From assembly GCA_963930655.1 (NCBI GenBank), contig OZ005606.1:16098001-16162000 (forward strand): a stretch of 64,000 bases of DNA, written 5' to 3'. Within the stretch, counting starts at the first letter, position 1; each line of letters begins with the position of its first letter. The notes under the pieces are model-generated. The model had not been told where the DNA came from. It worked only from the letters and a program-made list of their open reading frames with translations, and ran no database searches. This document shows positions 22,827-35,450 of the stretch, one piece after another. This DNA is from Myrica gale (lineage: Eukaryota; Streptophyta; Magnoliopsida; Fagales; Myricaceae). The position numbers and the translations under genes were made by a program.

Positions 22827-25740
22827 AACGCAAAATCAACCAAATAAATTTATTTGAAAGTTCGATACCTTTGTGAAGAAGAAATAAATCAAATTGATAA
22901 TCGGTAGAGTTTTAGACCTCATTATAAATGCAAAATTGTACATATTAAATATTTTAAAAATTAGAAACCGTTGTGATAAAGAAACTGAAGCAAAGAGATC
23001 GATGGAAGAGTTTTAAAACAAAACGTAAATGCAAAGTCGTCAATTTTAACAAGTTTGCAAATTTGATACCATAGTGACGAAGAAAATGAAGCGAATAAAT
23101 CAATCGAAGAGTTTTTTAAACGAAACATAAATGCAAAATCGTAAGGATTAATTAGTTTGCAAATTAGATACCATAGTGACGAAGAAAATGAAACAAATAG
23201 ATAATTGGAATAGTTTAGACCAAAATATTAATTCAAAATATTCAAAATTATTTTCTTTGACGATTGGATACCTTGAGGACGGAGAAGATATGGTGTTTAG
23301 ACAAAAATATTAATGCAAAATCATCCAAATAAATTTATTTGAATGTTCGATGCCTTTGTGAAGAAGAAATTAATCAAATTGATCGTCGGTAGAGTTTTAG
23401 AACTTAATATAAATGCAAAATCGTCCATATTAATTAGTTTAAAAATTAGAAACCGTCGGGATAAAGAAACTGAAGCAAATAGAAAAATAGAAGAGTTTTT
23501 AAAACAAAACGTAAATGCAAAGTCGTCAATATTAACTAGTTGGCAAATTTGATACCATAGTGACGAAGAAAATGTAGCGAATAAATCAATCGAAGAGTAT
23601 TTTAAACGAAACATAAATGTAAAATCGTAAGTATTAATTAGTTTGCAAATTAGATACCATAATGATGAAGAGAATGAAACAAAAAGATAATTGGAATAGT
23701 TTAGACCAAAATATTAATTCAAAATAGTCAAAATTATTTTCTTTGAAGATCAGTTAGCTTGAGGACGGAGAAGATATGGTGTTTAGACAAAAATATTAAC
23801 GCAAAATCAACCAAATAAATTTATTTGAAAGTTCGATACCTTTGTGAAGAAGAAATTAATCAAATTGATCGTCGGTAGAGTTTTAGACCTCATTATAAAT
23901 GCAAAATTGTACATATTAAATATTTTAAAAATTAGAAACCGTTGTGATAAAGAAACTGAAGCAAAGAGATCGATGTAAGAGTTTTTAAAACAAAACGTAA
24001 ATGCAAAGTCGTCAATATTAACTAGTTGGCAAATTTGATACCATAGTGACGAAGAAAATGAAGCGAATAAATCAATCGAAGAGTATTTTAAACGAAACAT
24101 AAATGTAAAATCGTAAGTATTAATTAGTTTGCAAATTAGATACCATAATGATGAAGAGAATGAAACAAAAAGATAATTGGAATAGTCTAGACCAAAATAT
24201 TAATTCAAAATAGTCAAAATTATTTTCTTTGAAGATTAGTTAGCTTGAGGACGGAGAAGATATGGTGTTTAGACAAAAATATTAACGCAAAATCAACCAA
24301 ATAAATTTATTTGAAAGTTCGATACCTTTGTGAAGAAGAAATTAATCAAATTGATCGTCGGTAGAGTTTTAGACCTCATTATAAATGCAAAATTGTACAT
24401 ATTAAATATTTAAAAAATTAGAAACCGTTGTGATAAAGAAACTGAAGCAAAGAGATCGATGGAAGAGTTTTAAAACAAAACGTAAATGCAAAGTCGTCAA
24501 TATTAACTAGTTGGCAAATTTGATACCATAGTGACGAAGAAAATGAAGCGAATAAGTCAATCGAAGAGTATTTTAAACGAAACATAAATGTAAAATCGTA
24601 AGTATTAATTAGTTTGCAAATTAGATACCATAATGACGAAGAAAATGAAACAAATAGATAATTGGAATAGTTTAGACCAAAATATTAATTCAAAATATTC
24701 AAAATTATTTTCTTTGACGATTGGATACCTTGAGGACGGAGAAGATATGGTGTTTAGACAAAAATATTAATGCAAAATCATCCAAATAAATTTATTTGAA
24801 TGTTCGATGCCTTTGTGAAGAAGAAATTAATCAAATTGATCGTCGGTAGAGTTTTAGAACTTAATATAAATGCAAAATCGTCCATATTAATTAGTTTAAA
24901 AATTAGAAACCGTCGGGATAAAGAAACTGAAGCAAATAGAAAAATAGAAGAGTTTTTAAAACAAAACGTAAATGCAAAGTCGTCAATATTAACTAGTTGG
25001 CAAATTTGATACCATAGTGACGAAGAAAATGTAGCGAATAAATCAATCGAAGAGTATTTTAAACGAAACATAAATGTAAAATCGTAAGTATTAATTAGTT
25101 TGCAAATTAGATACCATAATGATGAAGAGAATGAAACAAAAAGATAATTGGAATAGTTTAGACCAAAATATTAATTCAAAATAGTCAAAATTATTTTCTT
25201 AGAAGATTAGTTAGCTTGAGGACGGAGAAGATATGGTGTTTAGACAAAAATATTAACGCAAAATCAACCAAATAAATTTATTTGAAAGTTCGATACCTTT
25301 GTGAAGAAGAAATTAATCAAATTGATCGTCGGTAGAGTTTTAGACCTCATTATAAATGCAAAATTGTACATATTAAATATTTTAAAAATTAGAAACCATT
25401 GTGATAAAGAAACTGAAGCAAAGAGATCGATGGAAGAGTTTTAAAACAAAACGTAAATGCAAAGTCGTCAATTTTTAACAAGTTTGCAAATTTGATACCA
25501 TAGTGACGAAGAAAATGAAGCGAATAAATCAATCGAAGAGTATTTTAAACGAAACATAAATGTAAAATCGTAAGTATTAATTAGTTTGCAAATTAGATAC
25601 CATAATGATGAAGAGAATGAAACAAAAAGATAATTGGAATAGTTTAGACCAAAATATTAATTCAAAATAGTCAAAATTATTTTCTTTGAAGATTAGTTAG
25701 CTTGAGGAGGGAGAAGATATGGTGTTTAGACAAAAATATT
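22341..25740 (+). repeat. 7-monomer segment shared with 29622-33021 (offset 7281 bp)
   Basis: Monomers start at 22341, 22827, 23312, 23798, 24284, 24769 and 25255 (B B C B B C B). The same order and markers recur at 29622, 30108, 30593, 31079, 31565, 32050 and 32536: atatttaaaaaattag, gataatcgg, gatgtaagag with gtttttaaaac, and ttcttagaagattag. The last units differ (gagaatg with gaggagggag here, gggaatg with gaggacggag in the partner). The offset equals 15 monomers. Confidence 0.8.
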
Positions 25741-26712
25741 AACGCAAAATCAACCAAATAAATTTATTTGAAAGTTCGATACCTTAGTGAAGAAGAAATT
25801 AATCAAATTGATCGTCGGTAGAGTTTTAGACCTTAATATAAATGCAAAATCGTCCATATTAATTAGTTTAAAAATTAGAAACCGTCGTGATAGAGAAACT
25901 GAAGCAAATAGAAAAAATGGAAGAGTTTTAAAACAAAACGTAAATGCAAAGTCATCAATATTAACAAGTTTGCAAATTTGATACCATAGTGACGAAGAAA
26001 ATGAAGCGAATAAATCAATCGAAGAGTATTTTAAACGAAACATAAATGTAACATCGTAAGTATTAATTAGTTTGCAAATTAGATACCATAATGATGAAGA
26101 GAATGAAACAAAAAGATAATTGGAATAGTTTAGACCAAAATATTAATTCAAAATAGTCAAAATTATTTTCTTTGAAGATTAGTTAGCTTGAGGACGGAGA
26201 AGATATGGTGTTTAGACAAAAATATTAACGCAAAATCAACCAAATAAATTTATTTGAAAGTTCGATACCTTAGTGAAGAAGAAATTAATCAATTTGATCG
26301 TCGGTAGAGTTTTAGACCTTAATATAAATGCAAAATCGTCCATATTAATTAGTTTAAAAATTAGAAACCGTCGTGATAAAGAAACTGAAGCAAATAGAAA
26401 AAATGGAAGAGTTTTAAAACAAAACGTAAATGCAAAGTCGTCAATTTTAACAAGTTTGCAAATTTGATACCATAGTGACGAAGAAAATGAAGCGAATAAA
26501 TCAATCGAAGAGTTTTTTAAACGAAACATAAATGCAAAATCGTAAGGATTAATTAGTTTGCAAATTAGATACCATAGTGACGAAGAAAATGAAACAAATA
26601 GATAATTGGAATAGTTTAGACCAAAATATTAATTCAAAATATTCAAAATTATTTTCTTTGACGATTGGATACCTTGAGGACGGAGAAGATATGGTGTTTA
26701 GACAAAAATATT

Positions 26713-28164
26713 AACGCAAAATCATCCAAATAAATTTATTTGAATGTTCGATGCCTTTGTGAAGAAGAAATTAATCAAATTGATCGTCGGTAGAGTTTTA
26801 GAACTCATTATAAATGCAAAATTGTACAAATTAAATATTTTAAAAATTAGAAACCGTCTGGATAAAGAAACTGAAGCAAATAGAAAAATGTAAGAGTTTT
26901 AAAACAAAACATAAATGCAAAGTCGTCAATATTAACAAGTTTGCAAATTGATACCATAGTGACGAAGAAAATGAAGCGAATAAATCAATCGAACAGTTTT
27001 TTAAACGAAACATAAATGTAAAATCGTAAGTATTAATTAGTTTGCAAATTAGATACCATAATGATGAAGAGAATGAAACAAAAAGATAATTGGAATAGTT
27101 TAGACCAAAATATTAATTCAAAATAGTCAAAATTATTTTCTTTGAAGATTAGTTAGCTTGAGCACGGAGAAGATATGGTGTTTAGACAAAAATATTAACG
27201 CAAAATCATCCAAATAAATTTATTTGAAAGTTCGATACCTTAGTGAAGAAGAAATTAATCAAATTGATCGTCGGTAGAGTTTTAGACCTCATTATAAATG
27301 CAAAATTGTACATATTAAATATTTTAAAAATTAGAAACCGTCTGGATAAAGAAACTGAAGCAAATAGAAAAATGTAAGAGTTTTAAAACAAAACGTAAAT
27401 GCAAAGTCGTCAATATTAACAAGATTGCAAATTGATACCATAGTGACGAAGAAAATGAAGCGAATAAATCAATCGAAGAGTTTTTTAAACGAAACATAAA
27501 TGTAAAATCGTAAGTATTAATTAGTTTGCAAATTAGATACCATAATGATGAAGAGAATGAAACAAAAAGATAATTGGAATAGTTTAGACCAAAATATTAA
27601 TTCAAAATAGTCAAAATTATTTTCTTTGAAGATTAGTTAGCTTGAGCACGGAGAAGATATGGTGTTTAGACAAAAATATTAATGCAAAATCATCCAAATA
27701 AATTTATTTGAAAGTTGGATACCTTAGTGAAGAAGAAATTAATCAAATTGATCGTCGGTAGAGTTTTAGACCTCATTATAAATGCAAAATTGTACATATT
27801 AAATATTTTAAAAATTAGAAACCGTCTGGATAAAGAAACTGAAGCAAATAGAAAAATGTAAGAGTTTTAAAACAAAACGTAAATGCAAAGTCGTCAATAT
27901 TAACAAGTTTGCAAATTGATACCATAGTGACGAAGAAAATGAAGCGAATAAATCAATCGAAGAGTTTTTTAAACGAAACATAAATGCAAAATCGTAAGTA
28001 TTAATTAGTTTGCAAATTAGATACCATAGTGACGAAGAAAATGAAACAAATAGATAATTGGAATAGTTTAGACCAAAATATTAATTCAAAATATTCAAAA
28101 TTATTTTCTTTGAAGATTGGATACCTTGAGGACGGAGAAGATACGGTGTTTAGAGAAAAATATT
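26713..28164 (+). repeat. Class D monomer triplet (3 x 484 bp)
   Basis: Monomers start at 26713, 27197 and 27681. Class D is marked by ccgtctgg, aaaaatgtaagag, a one-base deletion in s2 (gcaaattgatacc) and, in most, gagcacggag in s4. The first has gaactcattat and gtacaaatt; the second aacaagattgc; the third gaaagttggatacc. The triplet is always followed by the 85-codon variant of class C. It recurs at 38852-40303, 53905-55356, 57299-58750, 60207-61658 and, partly, 63114-64000. Confidence 0.85.
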
Positions 28165-28210
28165 AATGCAAAATCATCCAAATAAATTTATTTGAAAGTT
28201 CAATGCCTTT

Positions 28211-28468
28211 GTGAAGAAGAAATTAATCAAATTGATCGTCGGTAGAGTTTTAGAACTTAATATAAATGCAAAATCGTCCATATTAATTAGTTTAAAAATT
28301 AGAAACCGTCGGGATAAAGAAACTGAAGCAAATAGAAAAAAAGGAAGAGTTTTAAAACAAAACGTAAATGCAAAGTCATCAATATTAACAATTTGCAAAT
28401 TTGATACCATAGTGACGAAGAAAATTAAGCGAATAAATCAATCGAAGAGTTTTTTAAACGAAACATAA
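28211..28468 (+). pseudogene. Longest + strand frame, 85 codons (variant class C monomer)
   Basis: The monomer at 28165 differs from other class C monomers by aaaaaaaggaag in s1 and by a one-base deletion in s2 (aacaatttgc where others have aacaagtttgc). The deletion bypasses the usual TGA and extends the frame to 85 codons, ending in a new frame (KINQ-like, then SKSFLNET). Homologous copies start at 40350, 55403, 58797 and 61705. The extension runs out of register with the 34-residue unit, so it looks accidental. No family is recognised. Confidence 0.2.
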
Positions 28469-31078
28469 ATGTAAAATATTAAGTATTAATTAGTTTGCAA
28501 ATTAGATACCATAATGATGAAGAGAATGAAACAAAAAGATAATTGGAATAGTTTAGACCAAAATATTAATTCAAAATAGTCAAAATTATTTTCTTTGAAG
28601 ATTAGTTAGCTTGAGGACGGAGAAGATATGGTGTTTAGACAAAAATATTAACGCAAAATCAACCAAATAAATTTATTTGAAAGTTCGATACCTTAGTGAA
28701 GAAGAAATTAATCAAATTGATCGTCGGTAGAGTTTTAGACCTTAATATAAATGCAAAATCCTCCATATTAATTAGTTTAAAAATTAGAAACCGTCGTGAT
28801 AGAGAAACTGAAGCAAATAGAAAAAATGGAAGAGTTTTAAAACAAAACGTAAATGCAAAGTCATCAATATTAACAAGTTTGCAAATTTGATACCATAGTG
28901 ACGAAGAAAATGAAGCGAATAAATCAATCGAAGAGTATTTTAAACGAAACATAAATGTAAAATCGTAAGTATTAATTAGTTTGCAAATTAGATACCATAA
29001 TGATGAAGAGAATGAAACAAAAAGATAATTGGAATAGTTTAGACCAAAATATTAATTCAAAATAGTCAAAATTATTTTCTTTGAAGATTAGTTAGCTTGA
29101 GGACGGAGAAGATATGGTGTTTAGACAAAAATATTAACGCAAAATCAACCAAATAAATTTATTTGAAAGTTCGATACCTTAGTGAAGAAGAAATTAATCA
29201 ATTTGATCGTCGGTAGAGTTTTAGACCTTAATATAAATGCAAAATCGTCCATATTAATTAGTTTAAAAATTAGAAACCGTCGTGATAAAGAAACTGAAGC
29301 AAATAGAAAAAATGGAAGAGTTTTAAAACAAAACGTAAATGCAAAGTCATCAATATTAACAAGTTTGCAAATTTGATACCATAGTGACGAAGAAAATGAA
29401 GCGAATAAATCAATCGAAGAGTATTTTAAACGAAACAAAAATGTAAAATCTTAAGTATTAATTAGTTTGCAAATTAGATACCATAATGATGAAGAGAATG
29501 AAACAAAAAGATAATTGGAATAGTCTAGACCAAAATATTAATTCAAAATAGTCAAAATTATTTTCTTTGAAGATTAGTTAGCTTGAGGACGGAGAAGATA
29601 TGGTGTTTAGACAAAAATATTAACGCAAAATCAACCAAATAAATTTATTTGAAAGTTCGATACCTTTGTGAAGAAGAAATTAATCAAATTGATCGTCGGT
29701 AGAGTTTTAGACCTCATTATAAATGCAAAATTGTACATATTAAATATTTAAAAAATTAGAAACCGTTGTGATAAAGAAACTGAAGCAAAGAGATCGATGG
29801 AAGAGTTTTAAAACAAAACGTAAATGCAAAGTCGTCAATTTTTAACAAGTTTGCAAATTTGATACCATAGTGACGAAGAAAATGAAGCGAATAAATCAAT
29901 CGAAGAGTATTTTAAACGAAACATAAATGTAAAATCGTAAGTATTAATTAGTTTGCAAATTAGATACCATAATGATGAAGAGAATGAAACAAAAAGATAA
30001 TTGGAATAGTTTAGACCAAAATATTAATTCAAAATAGTCAAAATTATTTTCTTTGAAGATCAGTTAGCTTGAGGACGGAGAAGATATGGTGTTTAGACAA
30101 AAATATTAACGCAAAATCAACCAAATAAATTTATTTGAAAGTTCGATACCTTTGTGAAGAAGAAATAAATCAAATTGATAATCGGTAGAGTTTTAGACCT
30201 CATTATAAATGCAAAATTGTACATATTAAATATTTTAAAAATTAGAAACCGTTGTGATAAAGAAACTGAAGCAAAGAGATCGATGGAAGAGTTTTAAAAC
30301 AAAACGTAAATGCAAAGTCGTCAATTTTAACAAGTTTGCAAATTTGATACCATAGTGACGAAGAAAATGAAGCGAATAAATCAATCGAAGAGTTTTTTAA
30401 ACGAAACATAAATGCAAAATCGTAAGGATTAATTAGTTTGCAAATTAGATACCATAGTGACGAAGAAAATGAAACAAATAGATAATTGGAATAGTTTAGA
30501 CCAAAATATTAATTCAAAATATTCAAAATTATTTTCTTTGACGATTGGATACCTTGAGGACGGAGAAGATATGGTGTTTAGACAAAAATATTAATGCAAA
30601 ATCATCCAAATAAATTTATTTGAATGTTCGATGCCTTTGTGAAGAAGAAATTAATCAAATTGATCGTCGGTAGAGTTTTAGAACTTAATATAAATGCAAA
30701 ATCGTCCATATTAATTAGTTTAAAAATTAGAAACCGTCGGGATAAAGAAACTGAAGCAAATAGAAAAATAGAAGAGTTTTTAAAACAAAACGTAAATGCA
30801 AAGTCGTCAATATTAACTAGTTGGCAAATTTGATACCATAGTGACGAAGAAAATGTAGCGAATAAATCAATCGAAGAGTATTTTAAACGAAACATAAATG
30901 TAAAATCGTAAGTATTAATTAGTTTGCAAATTAGATACCATAATGATGAAGAGAATGAAACAAAAAGATAATTGGAATAGTTTAGACCAAAATATTAATT
31001 CAAAATAGTCAAAATTATTTTCTTTGAAGATCAGTTAGCTTGAGGACGGAGAAGATATGGTGTTTAGACAAAAATATT

Positions 31079-34000
31079 AACGCAAAATCAACCAAATAAA
31101 TTTATTTGAAAGTTCGATACCTTTGTGAAGAAGAAATTAATCAAATTGATCGTCGGTAGAGTTTTAGACCTCATTATAAATGCAAAATTGTACATATTAA
31201 ATATTTTAAAAATTAGAAACCGTTGTGATAAAGAAACTGAAGCAAAGAGATCGATGTAAGAGTTTTTAAAACAAAACGTAAATGCAAAGTCGTCAATATT
31301 AACTAGTTGGCAAATTTGATACCATAGTGACGAAGAAAATGAAGCGAATAAATCAATCGAAGAGTATTTTAAACGAAACATAAATGTAAAATCGTAAGTA
31401 TTAATTAGTTTGCAAATTAGATACCATAATGATGAAGAGAATGAAACAAAAAGATAATTGGAATAGTCTAGACCAAAATATTAATTCAAAATAGTCAAAA
31501 TTATTTTCTTTGAAGATTAGTTAGCTTGAGGACGGAGAAGATATGGTGTTTAGACAAAAATATTAACGCAAAATCAACCAAATAAATTTATTTGAAAGTT
31601 CGATACCTTTGTGAAGAAGAAATTAATCAAATTGATCGTCGGTAGAGTTTTAGACCTCATTATAAATGCAAAATTGTACATATTAAATATTTAAAAAATT
31701 AGAAACCGTTGTGATAAAGAAACTGAAGCAAAGAGATCGATGGAAGAGTTTTAAAACAAAACGTAAATGCAAAGTCGTCAATATTAACTAGTTGGCAAAT
31801 TTGATACCATAGTGACGAAGAAAATGAAGCGAATAAGTCAATCGAAGAGTATTTTAAACGAAACATAAATGTAAAATCGTAAGTATTAATTAGTTTGCAA
31901 ATTAGATACCATAATGACGAAGAAAATGAAACAAATAGATAATTGGAATAGTTTAGACCAAAATATTAATTCAAAATATTCAAAATTATTTTCTTTGACG
32001 ATTGGATACCTTGAGGACGGAGAAGATATGGTGTTTAGACAAAAATATTAATGCAAAATCATCCAAATAAATTTATTTGAATGTTCGATGCCTTTGTGAA
32101 GAAGAAATTAATCAAATTGATCGTCGGTAGAGTTTTAGAACTTAATATAAATGCAAAATCGTCCATATTAATTAGTTTAAAAATTAGAAACCGTCGGGAT
32201 AAAGAAACTGAAGCAAATAGAAAAATAGAAGAGTTTTTAAAACAAAACGTAAATGCAAAGTCGTCAATATTAACTAGTTGGCAAATTTGATACCATAGTG
32301 ACGAAGAAAATGTAGCGAATAAATCAATCGAAGAGTATTTTAAACGAAACATAAATGTAAAATCGTAAGTATTAATTAGTTTGCAAATTAGATACCATAA
32401 TGATGAAGAGAATGAAACAAAAAGATAATTGGAATAGTTTAGACCAAAATATTAATTCAAAATAGTCAAAATTATTTTCTTAGAAGATTAGTTAGCTTGA
32501 GGACGGAGAAGATATGGTGTTTAGACAAAAATATTAACGCAAAATCAACCAAATAAATTTATTTGAAAGTTCGATACCTTTGTGAAGAAGAAATTAATCA
32601 AATTGATCGTCGGTAGAGTTTTAGACCTCATTATAAATGCAAAATTGTACATATTAAATATTTTAAAAATTAGAAACCATTGTGATAAAGAAACTGAAGC
32701 AAAGAGATCGATGGAAGAGTTTTAAAACAAAACGTAAATGCAAAGTCGTCAATTTTTAACAAGTTTGCAAATTTGATACCATAGTGACGAAGAAAATGAA
32801 GCGAATAAATCAATCGAAGAGTATTTTAAACGAAACATAAATGTAAAATCGTAAGTATTAATTAGTTTGCAAATTAGATACCATAATGATGAAGGGAATG
32901 AAACAAAAAGATAATTGGAATAGTTTAGACCAAAATATTAATTCAAAATAGTCAAAATTATTTTCTTTGAAGATTAGTTAGCTTGAGGACGGAGAAGATA
33001 TGGTGTTTAGACAAAAATATTAACGCAAAATCAACCAAATAAATTTATTTGAAAGTTCGATACCTTTGTGAAGAAGAAATTAATCAAATTGATCGTCGGT
33101 AGAGTTTTAGACCTCATTATAAATGCAAAATTGTACATATTAAATATTTTAAAAATTAGAAACCGTTGTGATAAAGAAACTGAAGCAAAGAGATCGATGT
33201 AAGAGTTTTTAAAACAAAACGTAAATGCAAAGTCGTCAATATTAACTAGTTGGCAAATTTGATACCATAGTGACGAAGAAAATGAAGCGAATAAATCAAT
33301 CGAAGAGTATTTTAAACGAAACATAAATGTAAAATCGTAAGTATTAATTAGTTTGCAAATTAGATACCATAATGATGAAGAGAATGAAACAAAAAGATAA
33401 TTGGAATAGTCTAGACCAAAATATTAATTCAAAATAGTCAAAATTATTTTCTTTGAAGATTAGTTAGCTTGAGGACGGAGAAGATATGGTGTTTAGACAA
33501 AAATATTAACGCAAAATCAACCAAATAAATTTATTTGAAAGTTCGATACCTTTGTGAAGAAGAAATTAATCAAATTGATCGTCGGTAGAGTTTTAGACCT
33601 CATTATAAATGCAAAATTGTACATATTAAATATTTAAAAAATTAGAAACCGTTGTGATAAAGAAACTGAAGCAAAGAGATCGATGGAAGAGTTTTAAAAC
33701 AAAACGTAAATGCAAAGTCGTCAATATTAACTAGTTGGCAAATTTGATACCATAGTGACGAAGAAAATGAAGCGAATAAGTCAATCGAAGAGTATTTTAA
33801 ACGAAACATAAATGTAAAATCGTAAGTATTAATTAGTTTGCAAATTAGATACCATAATGACGAAGAAAATGAAACAAATAGATAATTGGAATAGTTTAGA
33901 CCAAAATATTAATTCAAAATATTCAAAATTATTTTCTTTGACGATTGGATACCTTGAGGACGGAGAAGATATGGTGTTTAGACAAAAATATTAATGCAAA

Positions 34001-34964
34001 ATCATCCAAATAAATTTATTTGAATGTTCGATGCCTTTGTGAAGAAGAAATTAATCAAATTGATCGTCGGTAGAGTTTTAGAACTTAATATAAATGCAAA
34101 ATCGTCCATATTAATTAGTTTAAAAATTAGAAACCGTCGGGATAAAGAAACTGAAGCAAATAGAAAAATAGAAGAGTTTTTAAAACAAAACGTAAATGCA
34201 AAGTCGTCAATATTAACTAGTTGGCAAATTTGATACCATAGTGACGAAGAAAATGTAGCGAATAAATCAATCGAAGAGTATTTTAAACGAAACATAAATG
34301 TAAAATCGTAAGTATTAATTAGTTTGCAAATTAGATACCATAATGATGAAGAGAATGAAACAAAAAGATAATTGGAATAGTTTAGACCAAAATATTAATT
34401 CAAAATAGTCAAAATTATTTTCTTAGAAGATTAGTTAGCTTGAGGACGGAGAAGATATGGTGTTTAGACAAAAATATTAACGCAAAATCAACCAAATAAA
34501 TTTATTTGAAAGTTCGATACCTTTGTGAAGAAGAAATTAATCAAATTGATCGTCGGTAGAGTTTTAGACCTCATTATAAATGCAAAATTGTACATATTAA
34601 ATATTTTAAAAATTAGAAACCATTGTGATAAAGAAACTGAAGCAAAGAGATCGATGGAAGAGTTTTAAAACAAAACGTAAATGCAAAGTCGTCAATTTTT
34701 AACAAGTTTGCAAATTTGATACCATAGTGACGAAGAAAATGAAGCGAATAAATCAATCGAAGAGTATTTTAAACGAAACATAAATGTAAAATCGTAAGTA
34801 TTAATTAGTTTGCAAATTAGATACCATAATGATGAAGAGAATGAAACAAAAAGATAATTGGAATAGTTTAGACCAAAATATTAATTCAAAATAGTCAAAA
34901 TTATTTTCTTTGAAGATTAGTTAGCTTGAGGAGGGAGAAGATATGGTGTTTAGACAAAAATATT
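31079..34964 (+). repeat. 4-monomer tandem duplication inside HOR copy 1 (2 x 1943 bp)
   Basis: Monomers at 31079, 31565, 32050 and 32536 (B B C B) are repeated at 33022, 33508, 33993 and 34479. Shared markers are gatgtaagag, atatttaaaaaattag, ttcttagaagattag and ccattgtg. The fourth unit differs: gggaatg with gaggacggag in the first copy, gagaatg with gaggagggag in the second. The same pair is carried into HOR copy 2 at 43218-47103. Confidence 0.85.
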
Positions 34965-35450
34965 AACGCAAAATCAACCAAATAAATTTATTTGAAAGTT
35001 CGATACCTTAGTGAAGAAGAAATTAATCAAATTGATCGTCGGTAGAGTTTTAGACCTTAATATAAATGCAAAATCGTCCATATTAATTAGTTTAAAAATT
35101 AGAAACCGTCGTGATAGAGAAACTGAAGCAAATAGAAAAAATGGAAGAGTTTTAAAACAAAACGTAAATGCAAAGTCATCAATATTAACAAGTTTGCAAA
35201 TTTGATACCATAGTGACGAAGAAAATGAAGCGAATAAATCAATCGAAGAGTATTTTAAACGAAACATAAATGTAACATCGTAAGTATTAATTAGTTTGCA
35301 AATTAGATACCATAATGATGAAGAGAATGAAACAAAAAGATAATTGGAATAGTTTAGACCAAAATATTAATTCAAAATATTCAAAATTATTTTCTTTGAC
35401 GATTGGATACCTTGAGGACGGAGAAGATATGGTGTTTAGACAAAAATATT
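34965..35450 (+). repeat. Hybrid junction monomer closing HOR copy 1
   Basis: The first ~390 bp match the class A monomer at 25741, including the rare gtaacatcg (near 35271) and s3 form gatgaagagaatg with aaaaagataattgg. The s4 then switches to aaaatattc and ctttgacgattgg, the form found at 23221-23275 just before HOR copy 1. Form-1 s3 joined to this s4 is otherwise unusual. This is the expected product of an unequal crossover between about 26,140 and about 23,230. Confidence 0.8.

Larger units (their letters stand above)
23312..35450 (+). repeat. 25-monomer HOR, copy 1 (12,139 bp)
   Basis: Monomers start at 23312, 23798, 24284, 24769, 25255, 25741, 26227, 26713, 27197, 27681, 28165, 28650, 29136, 29622, 30108, 30593, 31079, 31565, 32050, 32536, 33022, 33508, 33993, 34479 and 34965. 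Class order is C B B C B A A D D D C A A B B C B B C B B B C B A. Every start recurs exactly 12,139 bp later. Diagnostic sites I compared (gaggagggag, gtaacatcg, gaaagttggatacc, atacggtgtttagag, aatcctcc, aacaaaaatg) are identical in copy 2, which implies very recent duplication. The last unit is a hybrid junction monomer. Confidence 0.9.
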
